NCBI RefSeq assembly: GCF_005517195.1
Contig: NZ_CP040244.1
Coordinates: 6,714,001-6,778,000, forward strand
Reading direction: 5' to 3'
DNA from: Streptomyces vilmorinianum
GTDB taxonomy: Bacteria; Actinomycetota; Actinomycetes; Streptomycetales; Streptomycetaceae
DNA: 64,000 bases
Of the stretch, positions 49,258 through 59,097 are shown piece after piece (position 1 is the stretch's first letter; each line of letters opens with the position of its first letter). Under the pieces are notes generated by a model, which was not told the DNA's origin, did not search any database, and saw only the letters and a list, made by a program, of their open reading frames with translations. Both the position numbers and the translations under genes were made by a program.

Positions 49258-52065
49258 TCAGCGCGTGGAGCGGTACGCCTTCACCGCCTGGTCGTAGATC
49301 TCGGACACCTTGTCGCGTTCGCTCTCCGGTCCGATGACCTGGACGACGTGGTAGCGGCCGGCCTCGATGAGGGCGAGGTTGCGGACGAAGACCTCGCGAC
49401 CTGTGGTGTCCTGCCACGTGAACTGACCCACCGCCATGGCCTGCTGACCCACGTCGATGCGGCGCAGACCGGAGGCGCTGGACCAGGAGGAGTCCCGCCA
49501 CGGCTGGAGCTCGCGCTCCTTGGTGCGCTGGTACGCCATCGGGTCGGAGCCGTTGGCCTGCACGGTGTCCCGGCCGGGGACGACGATCAGGGTGAAATCG
49601 CCCCCTGTGTAGCGGACTTGTCCGGCGTCGTTGATCGGGCTGCGGCGCCAGCCCTCGGCGACGCCGATCTGGAAGCCCTCGGGGTCCTTGCGCAGGGTGT
49701 AGCCGGCGGCGAGCGCCGGGGTGCTGGGGGTGGCGGCCGGCGGGCTCGTCTTCGGGGAACTCGGCGCGGTGCTCGGTGCGGTACTCGGCCGGGTGCTCGT
49801 CCCGGAGCTCGGCTCGCCGCTCTGACCGGCGGGCGGGGCGGACTGTCCGGTGGGCCGGCCGTCGGGCTGTTCGCCTTCGGCGCCGTTCTTGGGCATGAAC
49901 ATCACGGCGTACGCGATCGTCCCGCCGAGCAGCAGCAGAATCAGCAACAGGAGCGTACGGCCGAGGGACCGAGGGGACCGGGACGCGCCGGACGAGCGCG
50001 GTGCACGGGGCGCGCGCGGGGCCCGCTGCGGGAGCTCCTCGTGGAAGTGCTCCTGCCGGAACTCGCGGCGCTCGTCGTGGCGCTGGTCGTGGCGGTGGTC
50101 GTACCGCTGGTCGCTTCGTACGCCCTGGGGCTCGTCGTGGCGCGGCGCGTCCTGGTGGCGCCTGCCCTTCCTGTGACGATGACGGCCGCCGGCCGCTCCA
50201 CCGCGGCGCCTGCGCACCAGTTCGCCGCGGCGCCGCACGACGGGCAGCCGCGTCGCGTCCACAGAGGGCAGCGGCACGATCCCCACGCCGGCCTCCGGCT
50301 CCGGCGCGGACCGTACGAGGGAACGCAGCCAGCCGCGCAGCTCCTCGAAGTCGGGGCGCTCGGTGGGGTCCTGGCGCAGCAGGGACTCGACGACCGGGCG
50401 CAGCGGGCCGCACTCCTCGGCGAAGGCGGGGGGTTCGGCGCAGACGAGCTGGACGAGCTCGGCCGCGTTGTCCTCGGGGTACGGGGCGTGGCCCTGCACG
50501 GCGCGGTAGAGCAGCGCGCCGAGCGCCCAGAGGTCGGTGGACGGGCCGATGGGCGGGGCGAGGCGCCAGTTCTCGTGGACCGGGCCCGCCTGCTCGGGCG
50601 CCCAGCGCTCGGTGACGGCGCCGACGACCGCGATCCGGGCCTGACGGGCCCGCTCGCCCGCGAGCCGGGTGGCCGGACCGCGGTAGACGGTCGCCGGACC
50701 ACTCCCGTCCGCAGGTCCGTCCCAGCCGCCGGAGGCCGGTACGGGGACGGGGACAGGGGCGGGCACGGGTTCGGGCGCGGGGGTGTAGCCGGCCGGGAGC
50801 GCGGGGCGGCCGGAGCCCGGAAGCACCTGGCCGCCGCCCGCCGGGATGGGGCCGGAGCCGTCGCGCGAGGCATGGGGGCCGTCGCTCCAGCTCCCGGCGA
50901 GCAACGCGCGGGGCGGCCCGCCGCCTTCGCTCCCTGTCCCGTATCGCTTCGGGTACTGGTTCGGGTACTGGTTCGGGTACTCGGCCGGGTACCCGTCGTC
51001 GGTGTCGTCCTCGTCATCGTCGTCCACCGCCTGGGACCACCACTGCGGCTCCGGGCCGAGGCCCTGCGCGGGCACGGGTGCGGGAAGCGGCGGCAGCGGA
51101 ACAGCGCGGTCGGACTCGGACTCAGGGTCGGGCTCGGACTCAGGGTCGGGCTGGGGCTCGGACTCCGGGGCGGGGTCCTGGATCGGACGCTGCACGGGGA
51201 CGGCGCCGGTCGCGGTCTCGCCGAGCTGCGCGGCGGCGCGGGCCCCCGCCCGGTAGGCGGCGATGGCGCCCGCGCGGGCCGCCCGTACATCCGCGGCCGG
51301 ACTCGTCACCGGCGCGCCGGGACCGCCCGACGGGCCGGCGGCACCCGGCAGTTCGGGGCGCGCCGGCGGCTCGATCTCGGAATGACCCCGCGCTTCGGGC
51401 ACGGCCGCGGCCCCGGGCGGCGGTTCCTCCTCGCCTCCGTCGACGTCCCCGTACCCGCGCTCGTCCTCCTCGGTGAACGGCACGGGCGCGTAGCCGCAGA
51501 GGGCCTCCTCCGCAGCGCCCGCCGCGAGCCCGGTCAGGACCACGCGTCCGTCGTCGCAGACGAGCACGGTCCGTGTGGTGATGTTCCGGTGGGTCCAGCC
51601 GTGCGCGTGCAGCGCGCGCAGGGCGGTGAGGACGTCGGAGCCGATCTCGGCGGCGCGGTACGGGCTCAGTGGCCGCTCGGCGAGGAGGGCCGCCAGCGGC
51701 CTGGCCCCGACCAGTTCACTCACTATCCACAGCGAACCGGCCTCCGCGAACACGTCGAAGACCTGGTCGAGGCGCGGGTGGTCCGGGATCTGCGCGGCGG
51801 CCTGCGCCGCCTCCACGGCGCGCCGCACCGCGGGGTCGGCGGGCCGCCGGGTCGCCCGGCCGGAGACGCGGTGCGGGGTGAAACCGGTGCCGTCGTCGTC
51901 GACGACCTCGGCGTCGACCACCTCGGGCAACGGCACCTGGCGGACCAGGACCTCCTGCCCGCTGTACGTGTCGAAGGCGCGCGTCTCGACGAGTTCGTAC
52001 GCGTCCGAGGGAGGCAGGGGCAGGCGATAGCGGTCGGCGAGCACCCTTCCCGCGTAGTCGTCCAC
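49258..52065 (-). CDS. Membrane pseudokinase with split kinase domain
   Basis: 935-residue kinase homologue that looks inactive. No P-loop glycines or VAIK Lys are evident (VLVRQVPLPEV). The catalytic loop is HRNITTRTVLV (residues 159-169; Asp of HRD replaced by Asn) and DFG is replaced by LTGLAAG. The fold is interrupted at the activation segment by about 290 disordered residues (roughly 195-485), after which APEQ and STDLWALGALLYRAVQG resume. A His/Arg-rich stretch (about 600-680), a membrane helix near 700-722 and the same external domain as its neighbours follow. ATG at 52063-52065. Confidence 0.88.
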   Translation of the reverse strand: MDDYAGRVLADRYRLPLPPSDAYELVETRAFDTYSGQEVLVRQVPLPEVVDAEVVDDDGTGFTPHRVSGRATRRPADPAVRRAVEAAQAAAQIPDHPRLDQVFDVFAEAGSLWIVSELVGARPLAALLAERPLSPYRAAEIGSDVLTALRALHAHGWTHRNITTRTVLVCDDGRVVLTGLAAGAAEEALCGYAPVPFTEEDERGYGDVDGGEEEPPPGAAAVPEARGHSEIEPPARPELPGAAGPSGGPGAPVTSPAADVRAARAGAIAAYRAGARAAAQLGETATGAVPVQRPIQDPAPESEPQPDPESEPDPESESDRAVPLPPLPAPVPAQGLGPEPQWWSQAVDDDDEDDTDDGYPAEYPNQYPNQYPKRYGTGSEGGGPPRALLAGSWSDGPHASRDGSGPIPAGGGQVLPGSGRPALPAGYTPAPEPVPAPVPVPVPASGGWDGPADGSGPATVYRGPATRLAGERARQARIAVVGAVTERWAPEQAGPVHENWRLAPPIGPSTDLWALGALLYRAVQGHAPYPEDNAAELVQLVCAEPPAFAEECGPLRPVVESLLRQDPTERPDFEELRGWLRSLVRSAPEPEAGVGIVPLPSVDATRLPVVRRRGELVRRRRGGAAGGRHRHRKGRRHQDAPRHDEPQGVRSDQRYDHRHDQRHDERREFRQEHFHEELPQRAPRAPRAPRSSGASRSPRSLGRTLLLLILLLLGGTIAYAVMFMPKNGAEGEQPDGRPTGQSAPPAGQSGEPSSGTSTRPSTAPSTAPSSPKTSPPAATPSTPALAAGYTLRKDPEGFQIGVAEGWRRSPINDAGQVRYTGGDFTLIVVPGRDTVQANGSDPMAYQRTKERELQPWRDSSWSSASGLRRIDVGQQAMAVGQFTWQDTTGREVFVRNLALIEAGRYHVVQVIGPESERDKVSEIYDQAVKAYRSTR

Positions 52066-52237
52066 GACGCCTCCCCACCGAGCGCGCTGTCCCCCGGGTC
52101 GCGCGGACCCGTTCAGCTCATGGATCCCACGGATCCCACGGATCGCGCGAAACCGTCAATTCCGGTCCGGGCCCGTACAGTTACCGGCTCTGTTCGACTG
52201 CGTACGGTCCACGACCTCTCACGATACGTGCCGCCGG

Positions 52238-54340
52238 TCAGTCCTTGGGGCTGAACGTGGCGAACGCCGTGTCCCGCAGCGTCCTGCACGCGGCCGCGTC
52301 CCACTCGTCCGCCTTGCAGCTGATCATGATCGAGTAGCCGTGCGTGGCGTCCACCTTGAAGCCCCGGTTGAGTATCCGGACCCGCATGCCCTTCTCGGTG
52401 CGCTCGAACTCCCAGTCCGCGACGGTCGGATACCCCTTGTACGAGACCGGCTTGATGCCGATGTGCCGGTAGCCGTTGCTGCTCGCGGAGACGCCGGCCA
52501 CGGCCGCGGCCCACGCGCTGGCCGCGTCGTCCTTCGGGCTGCTGTTGTAGTCGACCTGGACGCGCGGGTACCCGCCGTCGGCGTTGAAGATCCCGCCCGA
52601 GTTCCGGCCCGCTATGCCGTTGAGCCTGAAGGAAGACGGCATCGCCATGGAGAAGTGGAACTGGCTGTTGGTCACCATCGTGTACCCGGCGGGCAGCTGC
52701 GCCCCGGGCGCGTGGGTGCTCGGGTTCCCGGACGGCGTACCGCTCTGCCCACCCGAGCCCGAACCGGAACCCGAGCCGCTCGGCTGCTCGCCGCCCTGCT
52801 GGCCGGGGTCGCTCGGCGCCCCGGTCTTGTCCTTGCCGCCGCCGTTCCCGGCCGTGGCACCGGCCGAGGCCACCGTGTCGCCGGAGCCCTTGCCGCCGCC
52901 CTTGGCGTCGGTTCCCTCGTCACCGCCGACGAGCGAGACGGCGAGGATGGTGCCGAGCAGGGCCAGTACGACGACCCCGGCGATGATGACAAGGGTGCGG
53001 CGCGGCACGACATCGGTGAGCGAGGCCCGTGGCTGCGCCGGCCTGTTCCCGCCCTGCAGCGGATCCGGCTTCGGCTTGGCCTTCTGCTCGGCCCTCGCCG
53101 CGGCGGCCGCGTTCCGTACGGACTTCAGCGCCCCGCGCAGCCGCTCGGCGGCCGCGTCGGCGCTCTTCCCCTTCGCGGAGGGCTTGGCCGGCGATGTGGG
53201 CGGAAGCGGCGGCAGGGGCACGACGCGCGTGGCCTCCGGCGACGGCTCGGGCTCGACCACCGGCACCGGCGCGTCCAGCACCGCCCTGAGCAGCACGCGC
53301 GCGCCCGCGTCGTCGAGCCGCTGCTCGGGGTCCTTGGCCAGCAGGCCGTAGATGACCTTCTCCAGCAGGGGCCCCGCGTTCTTCGGCGGGTCGACGGGCT
53401 CGGTCATCACGGCGGTGAGCGTCGCGATCGCGGAACCCTTGTCGTACGGCGGGCTGCCCTCGACGCTCGCGTACAGCAGTCCGCCCAGCGACCACATGTC
53501 GGCGGCGGGGCCGGGCTTGTGGCCGCGGGCCCGCTCGGGCGAGATGTACGAGGGGGCGCCGACGAGCATGCCGGTGGAGGTGATCGACGGGTCGCCCTCG
53601 ACCTGGGCGATGCCGAAGTCGGTGAGGACGACCCGGCCGTCCTCGGCGATCAGCACGTTGGACGGCTTCACGTCACGGTGCAGGATGCCCTGGCGGTGGG
53701 CGGACCGCAGGACGTCGAGGATCGCGAGACCGACCTCGGCGGCGCGGTGGGGCGTGAGCGTCCCGTCCTCACGGACGGCGTCGGCGAGGGACTTGCCCTC
53801 GATGAGCTCCATGACGATCCACGGCCGGTCGTCCTCGTCGACGACGTCGTAGACGGTGACGGCACCGTTGTTACGGATCCGGGCGATGGCCTTCGCCTCG
53901 CGCAGGGTCCGGGTGATGAGCCGTCGCTTCTCCTCCTCGTCGATGCTGTTGGGGAAGCGCAGCTCCTTGACCGCGACCGTCCGCCCGAGGGTCTCGTCGA
54001 CCGCGCGCCACACCGTGCCCATGCCGCCGCGTCCGAGGACGCCGTCGAGCCGGTAACGGCCGGCCAGCAGACGCTCCTCGGACGGTACGCCGCCGGACGG
54101 CTTCGTCCCGGACGAGGGCGTCCCGCCCTTGGGCTTCGAGGCCGTCGCGGCCCCGCTCTCCACGGGCGCGGGTTCCTTCCCCGGTCCGCCGTCCTCGCTC
54201 TCGGCCGCGCCGGGCTTCACGTCCGGCTCCGCCTCACGAGCCGCTGGAACCACACCCCGGTCGCCGTCGGTTCCGGCACCCGCGGCTGCGTCCCGCCGAG
54301 GGTCCCGCGCCGTGTCCCGCGACTGCTCCGCCTCCGACAT
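52238..54340 (-). CDS. Membrane Ser/Thr protein kinase
   Basis: 700-residue kinase. A disordered acidic N-terminus (1-90) precedes an intact kinase domain (about 92-355): GVLGRGGMGTVWRAVD, VAVKELRFP, HRDVKPSNVLI, TDFGIAQVEGD, SPERARGHKPG. A linker with an Arg/Ala/Lys-rich helix leads to a membrane helix near 449-473. The external part has a Ser/Gly-rich linker (GSGSGSGSGG) and the C-terminal domain (about 555-700: LPAGYTMVTNSQFHFSMAMPS) shared with the two adjacent kinases. ATG at 54338-54340 follows AGAGGGG. It is the most upstream gene of the three-kinase array. Confidence 0.93.
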   Translation of the reverse strand: MSEAEQSRDTARDPRRDAAAGAGTDGDRGVVPAAREAEPDVKPGAAESEDGGPGKEPAPVESGAATASKPKGGTPSSGTKPSGGVPSEERLLAGRYRLDGVLGRGGMGTVWRAVDETLGRTVAVKELRFPNSIDEEEKRRLITRTLREAKAIARIRNNGAVTVYDVVDEDDRPWIVMELIEGKSLADAVREDGTLTPHRAAEVGLAILDVLRSAHRQGILHRDVKPSNVLIAEDGRVVLTDFGIAQVEGDPSITSTGMLVGAPSYISPERARGHKPGPAADMWSLGGLLYASVEGSPPYDKGSAIATLTAVMTEPVDPPKNAGPLLEKVIYGLLAKDPEQRLDDAGARVLLRAVLDAPVPVVEPEPSPEATRVVPLPPLPPTSPAKPSAKGKSADAAAERLRGALKSVRNAAAAARAEQKAKPKPDPLQGGNRPAQPRASLTDVVPRRTLVIIAGVVVLALLGTILAVSLVGGDEGTDAKGGGKGSGDTVASAGATAGNGGGKDKTGAPSDPGQQGGEQPSGSGSGSGSGGQSGTPSGNPSTHAPGAQLPAGYTMVTNSQFHFSMAMPSSFRLNGIAGRNSGGIFNADGGYPRVQVDYNSSPKDDAASAWAAAVAGVSASSNGYRHIGIKPVSYKGYPTVADWEFERTEKGMRVRILNRGFKVDATHGYSIMISCKADEWDAAACRTLRDTAFATFSPKD

Positions 54341-54621
54341 GCGTCCCCTCTGCGATCCCTGATCTCCGCCCGCGTCCGCCGCTTCCCGCGCGATGCGGTA
54401 ACCCGCCCTGGAAGAGAGCCCATTGTCTCTCACCCTGGGACCGATCCCGCTCCCGGGTCCGCACTCCGAGAGGGCGGCCCCGGAGGAAAGCGCTCCCATC
54501 AAGGCACCCGACGCCGAGGCGCCCCCTTCGGGTTCCCGGCCCGTACGAACAGGATGCCGCAACCGCCGCCCAACGGGCCTTTCCCGAGCGCCACTTCCCC
54601 GGATCCCCCTCCGCCGACCGG

Positions 54622-56328
54622 TCAGATCGGCACGATGTCGGGCGCTCCGAGCCGCGCCGCGTCCGCCGTCAGGTCGTCCGGCTGCCGCTGCGATTCCCGC
54701 TCCGCCTCCACCCGCTTCTCGTAGTGCTCCACCTCCTTCTCGATCTGGTTCCCGTCCCAGCCCAGGACCGGCGCCATCAGCTCGGCGCACTCCCGCGCGC
54801 AGCGCGTCCCCCGGTCGAAGGTCTCGATCGAGATCCTGGTGCGCCGGGTCAGGACGTCGTCCAGGTGCCGGGCCCCCTCGTGCGAGGCCGCGTAGACGAC
54901 CTCGGCGCGCAGATAGTCCTCCGCTCCCGTGAGCGGTTCGGCAAGACCCGGTTCCGCGGCGATGAGTTCCAGGATCTCCTCGGTCAGCGACCCGTACCGG
55001 TTGAGGAGATGCTCAATCCGCACGACGTGGAGTCCGGTCCGCGCGGCGATCCTGGCCCGTGCGTTCCACAGCGCCTTGTAGCCCTCGGCGCCCAGCAGCG
55101 GGATGTCCTCGGTGACGCACTCCGCGACCCGCTGGTCGAGCGCGTGCACGGCCTCGTCCACGGCGTCCTTGGCCATGACGCGGTAGGTGGTGTACTTGCC
55201 GCCGGCGACGACGACCAGGCCGGGGACCGGGTGCGCGACGGTGTGTTCGCGCGAGAGCTTGCTGGTGGCGTCCGACTCGCCGGCCAGCAGGGGCCGCAGG
55301 CCCGCGTACACGCCCTCGACGTCGTCTCTGGTGAGCGGTACCGCCAGCACGCTGTTGACGTGCTCGATCAGATAGTCGATGTCGGCGCTGGACGCGGCCG
55401 GATGTGCCTTGTCCAGGTCCCAGTCGGTGTCCGTGGTACCCACGATCCAGTGGCGTCCCCACGGGATCACGAACAGCACGGACTTCTCGGTCCGCAGGAT
55501 CAGTCCGGTATTCGAGTGAATCCGGTCCTTGGGCACCACCAGATGGATGCCCTTCGAGGCCCGTACATGGAACTGCCCCCTCTCCCCGATGAGCGCCTGG
55601 GTGTCGTCCGTCCACACCCCCGTCGCGTTCACGATCTGCTTGGCGTGGATCTCGTACTCCCCGCCCGCCTCGACGTCCTGCACCCGGGCTCCGACGACCC
55701 GCTCGCCCTCGCGCAGGAAGCCGATCACCCGCGCCCGGCTCGCGGCCTTCGCGCCGTAGCTCGCCGCGGTCCGCACCAGGGTGGCGACGAACCGGGCGTC
55801 GTCCATCTGGGCGTCGTAGTACTGCAACGCGCCGACCAGGGCGTCCTTCTTCAGACACGGCGCCACCCGCAGCGCCGCCTGCCGCGAGAGATGGCGGTGC
55901 ACCGGCAGTCCGCGGCCGTGGCCCGACGAGACCGACATCGCGTCGTACAGGGCGACGCCCGAGCCCGCGTAGAGCCGCTCCCAGCCCTTGTGCTGCAAGG
56001 GGTAGAGGAAGGGCACCGGCTTCACCAGGTGGGGGGCGAGCCGCTCGAGGAGCAGCCCGCGCTCCTTCAACGCCTCACGCACCAGCGCGAAGTCCAGCAT
56101 CTCCAGATAGCGCAGGCCGCCGTGGATCAGCTTGCTCGACCGGCTGGAGGTCCCTGATGCCCAGTCGCGTGCCTCCACGAGGCCGGTGGAGAGCCCTCTC
56201 GTGACCGCGTCGAGTGCGGTCCCGGCACCGACCACGCCGGCGCCCACCACCAGTACGTCCAGTTCACGCTCGGCCATCGCCGCGAGCGCTTCGGCGCGCT
56301 CGGCCGGTCCCAGTGTCGCTGTCCTCAC
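54622..56328 (-). CDS. glpD: Aerobic glycerol-3-phosphate dehydrogenase
   Basis: Membrane-associated FAD enzyme oxidising glycerol-3-phosphate to dihydroxyacetone phosphate and feeding electrons to quinone. 568 residues. The FAD motif is VLVVGAGVVGAGTALDAV, then ASGTSSRSSKLIHGGLRYLE (substrate phosphate binding), GVWTDDTQ, and ASKGIHLVVPKDRI. The C-terminal helical domain is typical of GlpD. GTG at 56326-56328 follows GGGAGG. It stands alone, divergent from the nucleotide-sugar dehydrogenase homologue across 225 bp, and is not with glpK or glpF. Confidence 0.95.
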   Translation of the reverse strand: MRTATLGPAERAEALAAMAERELDVLVVGAGVVGAGTALDAVTRGLSTGLVEARDWASGTSSRSSKLIHGGLRYLEMLDFALVREALKERGLLLERLAPHLVKPVPFLYPLQHKGWERLYAGSGVALYDAMSVSSGHGRGLPVHRHLSRQAALRVAPCLKKDALVGALQYYDAQMDDARFVATLVRTAASYGAKAASRARVIGFLREGERVVGARVQDVEAGGEYEIHAKQIVNATGVWTDDTQALIGERGQFHVRASKGIHLVVPKDRIHSNTGLILRTEKSVLFVIPWGRHWIVGTTDTDWDLDKAHPAASSADIDYLIEHVNSVLAVPLTRDDVEGVYAGLRPLLAGESDATSKLSREHTVAHPVPGLVVVAGGKYTTYRVMAKDAVDEAVHALDQRVAECVTEDIPLLGAEGYKALWNARARIAARTGLHVVRIEHLLNRYGSLTEEILELIAAEPGLAEPLTGAEDYLRAEVVYAASHEGARHLDDVLTRRTRISIETFDRGTRCARECAELMAPVLGWDGNQIEKEVEHYEKRVEAERESQRQPDDLTADAARLGAPDIVPI

Positions 56329-56553
56329 CGCTGCCTCCCGTCGTCCCCCCGCGTGATCGGGCTCACAGACTCGATTCTGTCCCGGCCCTCCGACTTCAGC
56401 CACCGCCTGTGGATAACACTCGGCGACCTTCGACCTCACAATGCGGCATATCGGTCATATTTACGCCTAGTCTGACATTGCACTCGCCCCGTTCTGTCCA
56501 CAGGACTTGCGCGTCTCGTTCCCTCCGGCTACTGGGAAGGACGGCCCACCTTC

Positions 56554-57795
56554 ATGCCCGCTGATCTCGCCGTCATCGGCCTCGGCCACCTCGGACTCCC
56601 CCTCGCCCAGGCCGCCACCGCCGCCGGCATCGACACCATCGGCTTCGACACCGACCCGCGCCCCGTCGCCGAACTCGCCGCCGGCCGCCCGCCCGTCGAC
56701 GGCTCGCTCACCGCGTCGGAGATCCGCCGGATGCTGTCGGGGGGCTTCCGGCCGACCACCAACCCGGCCGAGCTGGGCCGGGTCCGCACGGCCGTCATCT
56801 GTGCCCCGACCCCGCTCGGCCCCGACCACACCCTCGACCTCACCGCCGTCGCCGACGCCGCCCGCGCCCTGGCCGCCAGGCTGCGCCCCCACACGACGGT
56901 CCTGCTGGAGTCCCCCGTCCACCCCGGCACCACCGAAGGTGTGCTGCGCGACCTCCTGGAGGCGGGCTCGGGGCTGCGCGCGGGCCGCGACTTCCATCTC
57001 GCGTACTCCCCCGGCCGTCTCGACCCCGGAAACCGCGCCCACGGCTTCACCGGCACCCCCAAGGTCATCGGCGGCCTCACCCCCGCCTGCACCGAGTCCG
57101 CGGCCGCCTTCTACGGACGGCTCACCGACAAGGTGGTACGCGCGCGTGGCCCGCGCGAGGCCGAGACCGTCAAGCTCCTGGAGACCAACTTCCGGCACGT
57201 CAACATCGCCCTCGTCAACGAGATGGCGGTGCTGTGCCACGAACTCGGCGTCGACCTGTGGGACGTCATCCGCTGCGCAGAGACCAAGCCCTTCGGGTTC
57301 CAGGCCTTCCGCCCCGGCCCCGGCGTGGGCGGCCACGGCGTCCCGGTCGACACCATCGGCCCGCACCGCCCGCTGCGGATGGTCGAACTGGCGAGCCAGG
57401 TCAACGAGCGCATGCCGCAGTACGTCGTCCAGCGCTGCGCGACCCTGCTCAACGAGCACGGCAAGTCGGCCCGGGGCGCCCGGGTCCTTCTGCTCGGCAT
57501 CACGTACAAACCCGATCTCGCCGACCGCCAGAGCTCCCCGGCCGACGAGATCGCCCGCCGCCTGATGGACCTGGGCGCGGTGGTCAGCTACCACGACCCC
57601 CACGTCCCGGACTGGCGCGTCCGTGACCTCCCGGTCCCCCGCGCGGACTCCCTCTACGAGGCCGCCGCCCACGCCGACCTGACGGTCCTTCTGCAGCACC
57701 ACCGCACCTACGACCTCCAGGGCCTGGCGGTCAAGGCCCAGCTCCTCCTGGACACCCGCGGCGCGACCCCGGCCGGCGCGGCACACCGGCTCTGA
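56554..57795 (+). CDS. UDP-sugar dehydrogenase homologue lacking catalytic residues
   Basis: 413-residue protein with the fold of WecC-type UDP-ManNAc dehydrogenases. The Rossmann start VIGLGHLGLPLAQA, SPVHPGTTEGVL, and YSPGRLDPGN are recognisable, as are the VNIALVNE helix and GITYKPDLADRQSSPA. The active-site Cys loop is GPGVGGHGVPVD, with Gly262 replacing Cys. The Glu of the PERxDPG motif is Gly154, and the active-site Asn of ENTFR is Thr211; Lys207 remains. Full oxidation of a UDP-sugar is therefore unlikely. ATG at 56554. Function unknown. Confidence 0.85.
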   Translation: MPADLAVIGLGHLGLPLAQAATAAGIDTIGFDTDPRPVAELAAGRPPVDGSLTASEIRRMLSGGFRPTTNPAELGRVRTAVICAPTPLGPDHTLDLTAVADAARALAARLRPHTTVLLESPVHPGTTEGVLRDLLEAGSGLRAGRDFHLAYSPGRLDPGNRAHGFTGTPKVIGGLTPACTESAAAFYGRLTDKVVRARGPREAETVKLLETNFRHVNIALVNEMAVLCHELGVDLWDVIRCAETKPFGFQAFRPGPGVGGHGVPVDTIGPHRPLRMVELASQVNERMPQYVVQRCATLLNEHGKSARGARVLLLGITYKPDLADRQSSPADEIARRLMDLGAVVSYHDPHVPDWRVRDLPVPRADSLYEAAAHADLTVLLQHHRTYDLQGLAVKAQLLLDTRGATPAGAAHRL

Positions 57796-57810
57796 CCAGC
57801 CCTCATACGG

Positions 57811-57844
57811 AAGGGGCCCCGCACCACCCGGTGCGGGGCCCCTT
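57811..57844. terminator. Bidirectional terminator
   Basis: 15-bp perfect inverted repeat (57811-57825 and 57830-57844) between convergent genes. Confidence 0.88.
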
Positions 57845-57866
57845 CGCATACGTCGGATCGAACGTG

Positions 57867-58991
57867 TCAGCGCTTGTGCTGCGCGTCCGCGACCGTGACC
57901 TCGACGCGCTGGAACTCCTTGAGCTCGCTGTAGCCCGTCGTGGCCATCGCCCGGCGCAGCGCGCCGAAGAAGTTCATCGAGCCGTCCGGGGAGTGCGACG
58001 GACCGGCGAGGATCTCCTCGGTCGTGCCGACGATGCCCAGGTCGACCAGCTTGCCGCGCGGCACGTCCTCGTGGACGGCCTCCATGCCCCAGTGGTGGCC
58101 CTTGCCCGGCGCGTCCGTGGCACGGGCCAGCGGGGAGCCGATCATGACCGAGTCGGCGCCGCAGGCGATCGCCTTCGGCAGGTCGCCGGACCAGCCCACA
58201 CCGCCGTCGGCGATGACGTGGACGTACCGGCCACCCGACTCGTCCATGTAGTCACGGCGGGCCGCGGCCACGTCGGCGACCGCGGTCGCCATCGGGACCT
58301 GGATGCCGAGCACGTTGCGCGTGGTGTGCGCCGCGCCGCCGCCGAAGCCGACGAGGACGCCCGCGGCGCCGGTGCGCATCAGGTGCAGGGCCGCGGTGTA
58401 CGTGGCGCAGCCGCCGACGATGACCGGGACGTCAAGCTCGTAGATGAACTGCTTGAGGTTGAGCGGCTCGGCCGCGCCCGAGACGTGCTCGGCGGAGACC
58501 GTGGTGCCGCGGATGACGAAGATGTCCACGCCCGCGTCGACGACGGCCTTGGAGAACTGCGCGGTGCGCTGCGGGGAGAGCGCGGCGGCGGTGACCACAC
58601 CCGAGTCGCGCACCTCCTTGATGCGCTGCCCGATCAGCTCTTCCTTGATCGGAGCGGCGTAGATCTCCTGCAGACGGCGGGTCGCGGTGGCCTCGTCCAG
58701 CTCGGCGATCTCGTCCAGCAGCGGCTGCGGGTCCTCGTAGCGGGTCCACAGACCCTCGAGGTTCAGCACGCCCAGGCCGCCCAGCTCACCGATGCGGATC
58801 GCGGTCTGCGGCGACACGACCGAGTCCATGGGGGCGGCCAGGAAGGGGAGCTCGAAGCGGTAGGCGTCGATCTGCCAGGCGATCGAGACCTCCTTCGGGT
58901 CCCGGGTGCGCCGGCTCGGTACGACGGCGATGTCGTCGAACGCGTACGCCCTGCGGCCGCGCTTGCCGCGCCCGATCTCGATCTCAGTCAC
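57867..58991 (-). CDS. guaB3: GuaB3, IMP dehydrogenase-family protein
   Basis: 374-residue TIM-barrel protein of the IMPDH/GMPR family without CBS domains, as usual for actinobacterial GuaB3. Landmarks: RRAYAFDDIAVVPSRRTRDP, LAAPMDSVVSPQTAIRIGEL, VIVGGCATYTAALHLM, VLVGFGGGAAHTTRN and VIADGGVGWSGDLPKAIACGAD. In the catalytic loop, His222 stands where IMPDH has Cys (GFGGGAAHTTR against GPGSICTTR). Activity is not established from the sequence. Start ATG at 58989-58991. It follows guaB on the same strand after a terminator. Confidence 0.92.
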   Translation of the reverse strand: MTEIEIGRGKRGRRAYAFDDIAVVPSRRTRDPKEVSIAWQIDAYRFELPFLAAPMDSVVSPQTAIRIGELGGLGVLNLEGLWTRYEDPQPLLDEIAELDEATATRRLQEIYAAPIKEELIGQRIKEVRDSGVVTAAALSPQRTAQFSKAVVDAGVDIFVIRGTTVSAEHVSGAAEPLNLKQFIYELDVPVIVGGCATYTAALHLMRTGAAGVLVGFGGGAAHTTRNVLGIQVPMATAVADVAAARRDYMDESGGRYVHVIADGGVGWSGDLPKAIACGADSVMIGSPLARATDAPGKGHHWGMEAVHEDVPRGKLVDLGIVGTTEEILAGPSHSPDGSMNFFGALRRAMATTGYSELKEFQRVEVTVADAQHKR

Positions 58992-59048
58992 GATGTGTGG
59001 CCTTTCCCTCTACGTCTGCGCCTACCAGTATCCCCGACACAAGCGTGA

Positions 59049-59081
59049 GGGGCGGTTCCGGCCACATGCCGGAACCGCCCC
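59049..59081 (-). terminator. guaB terminator
   Basis: 14-bp perfect inverted repeat (59049-59062 and 59068-59081) between guaB and guaB3, so guaB3 is probably transcribed mainly from its own promoter. Confidence 0.8.
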
Positions 59082-59097
59082 CACGCGTCGCGCTCTG

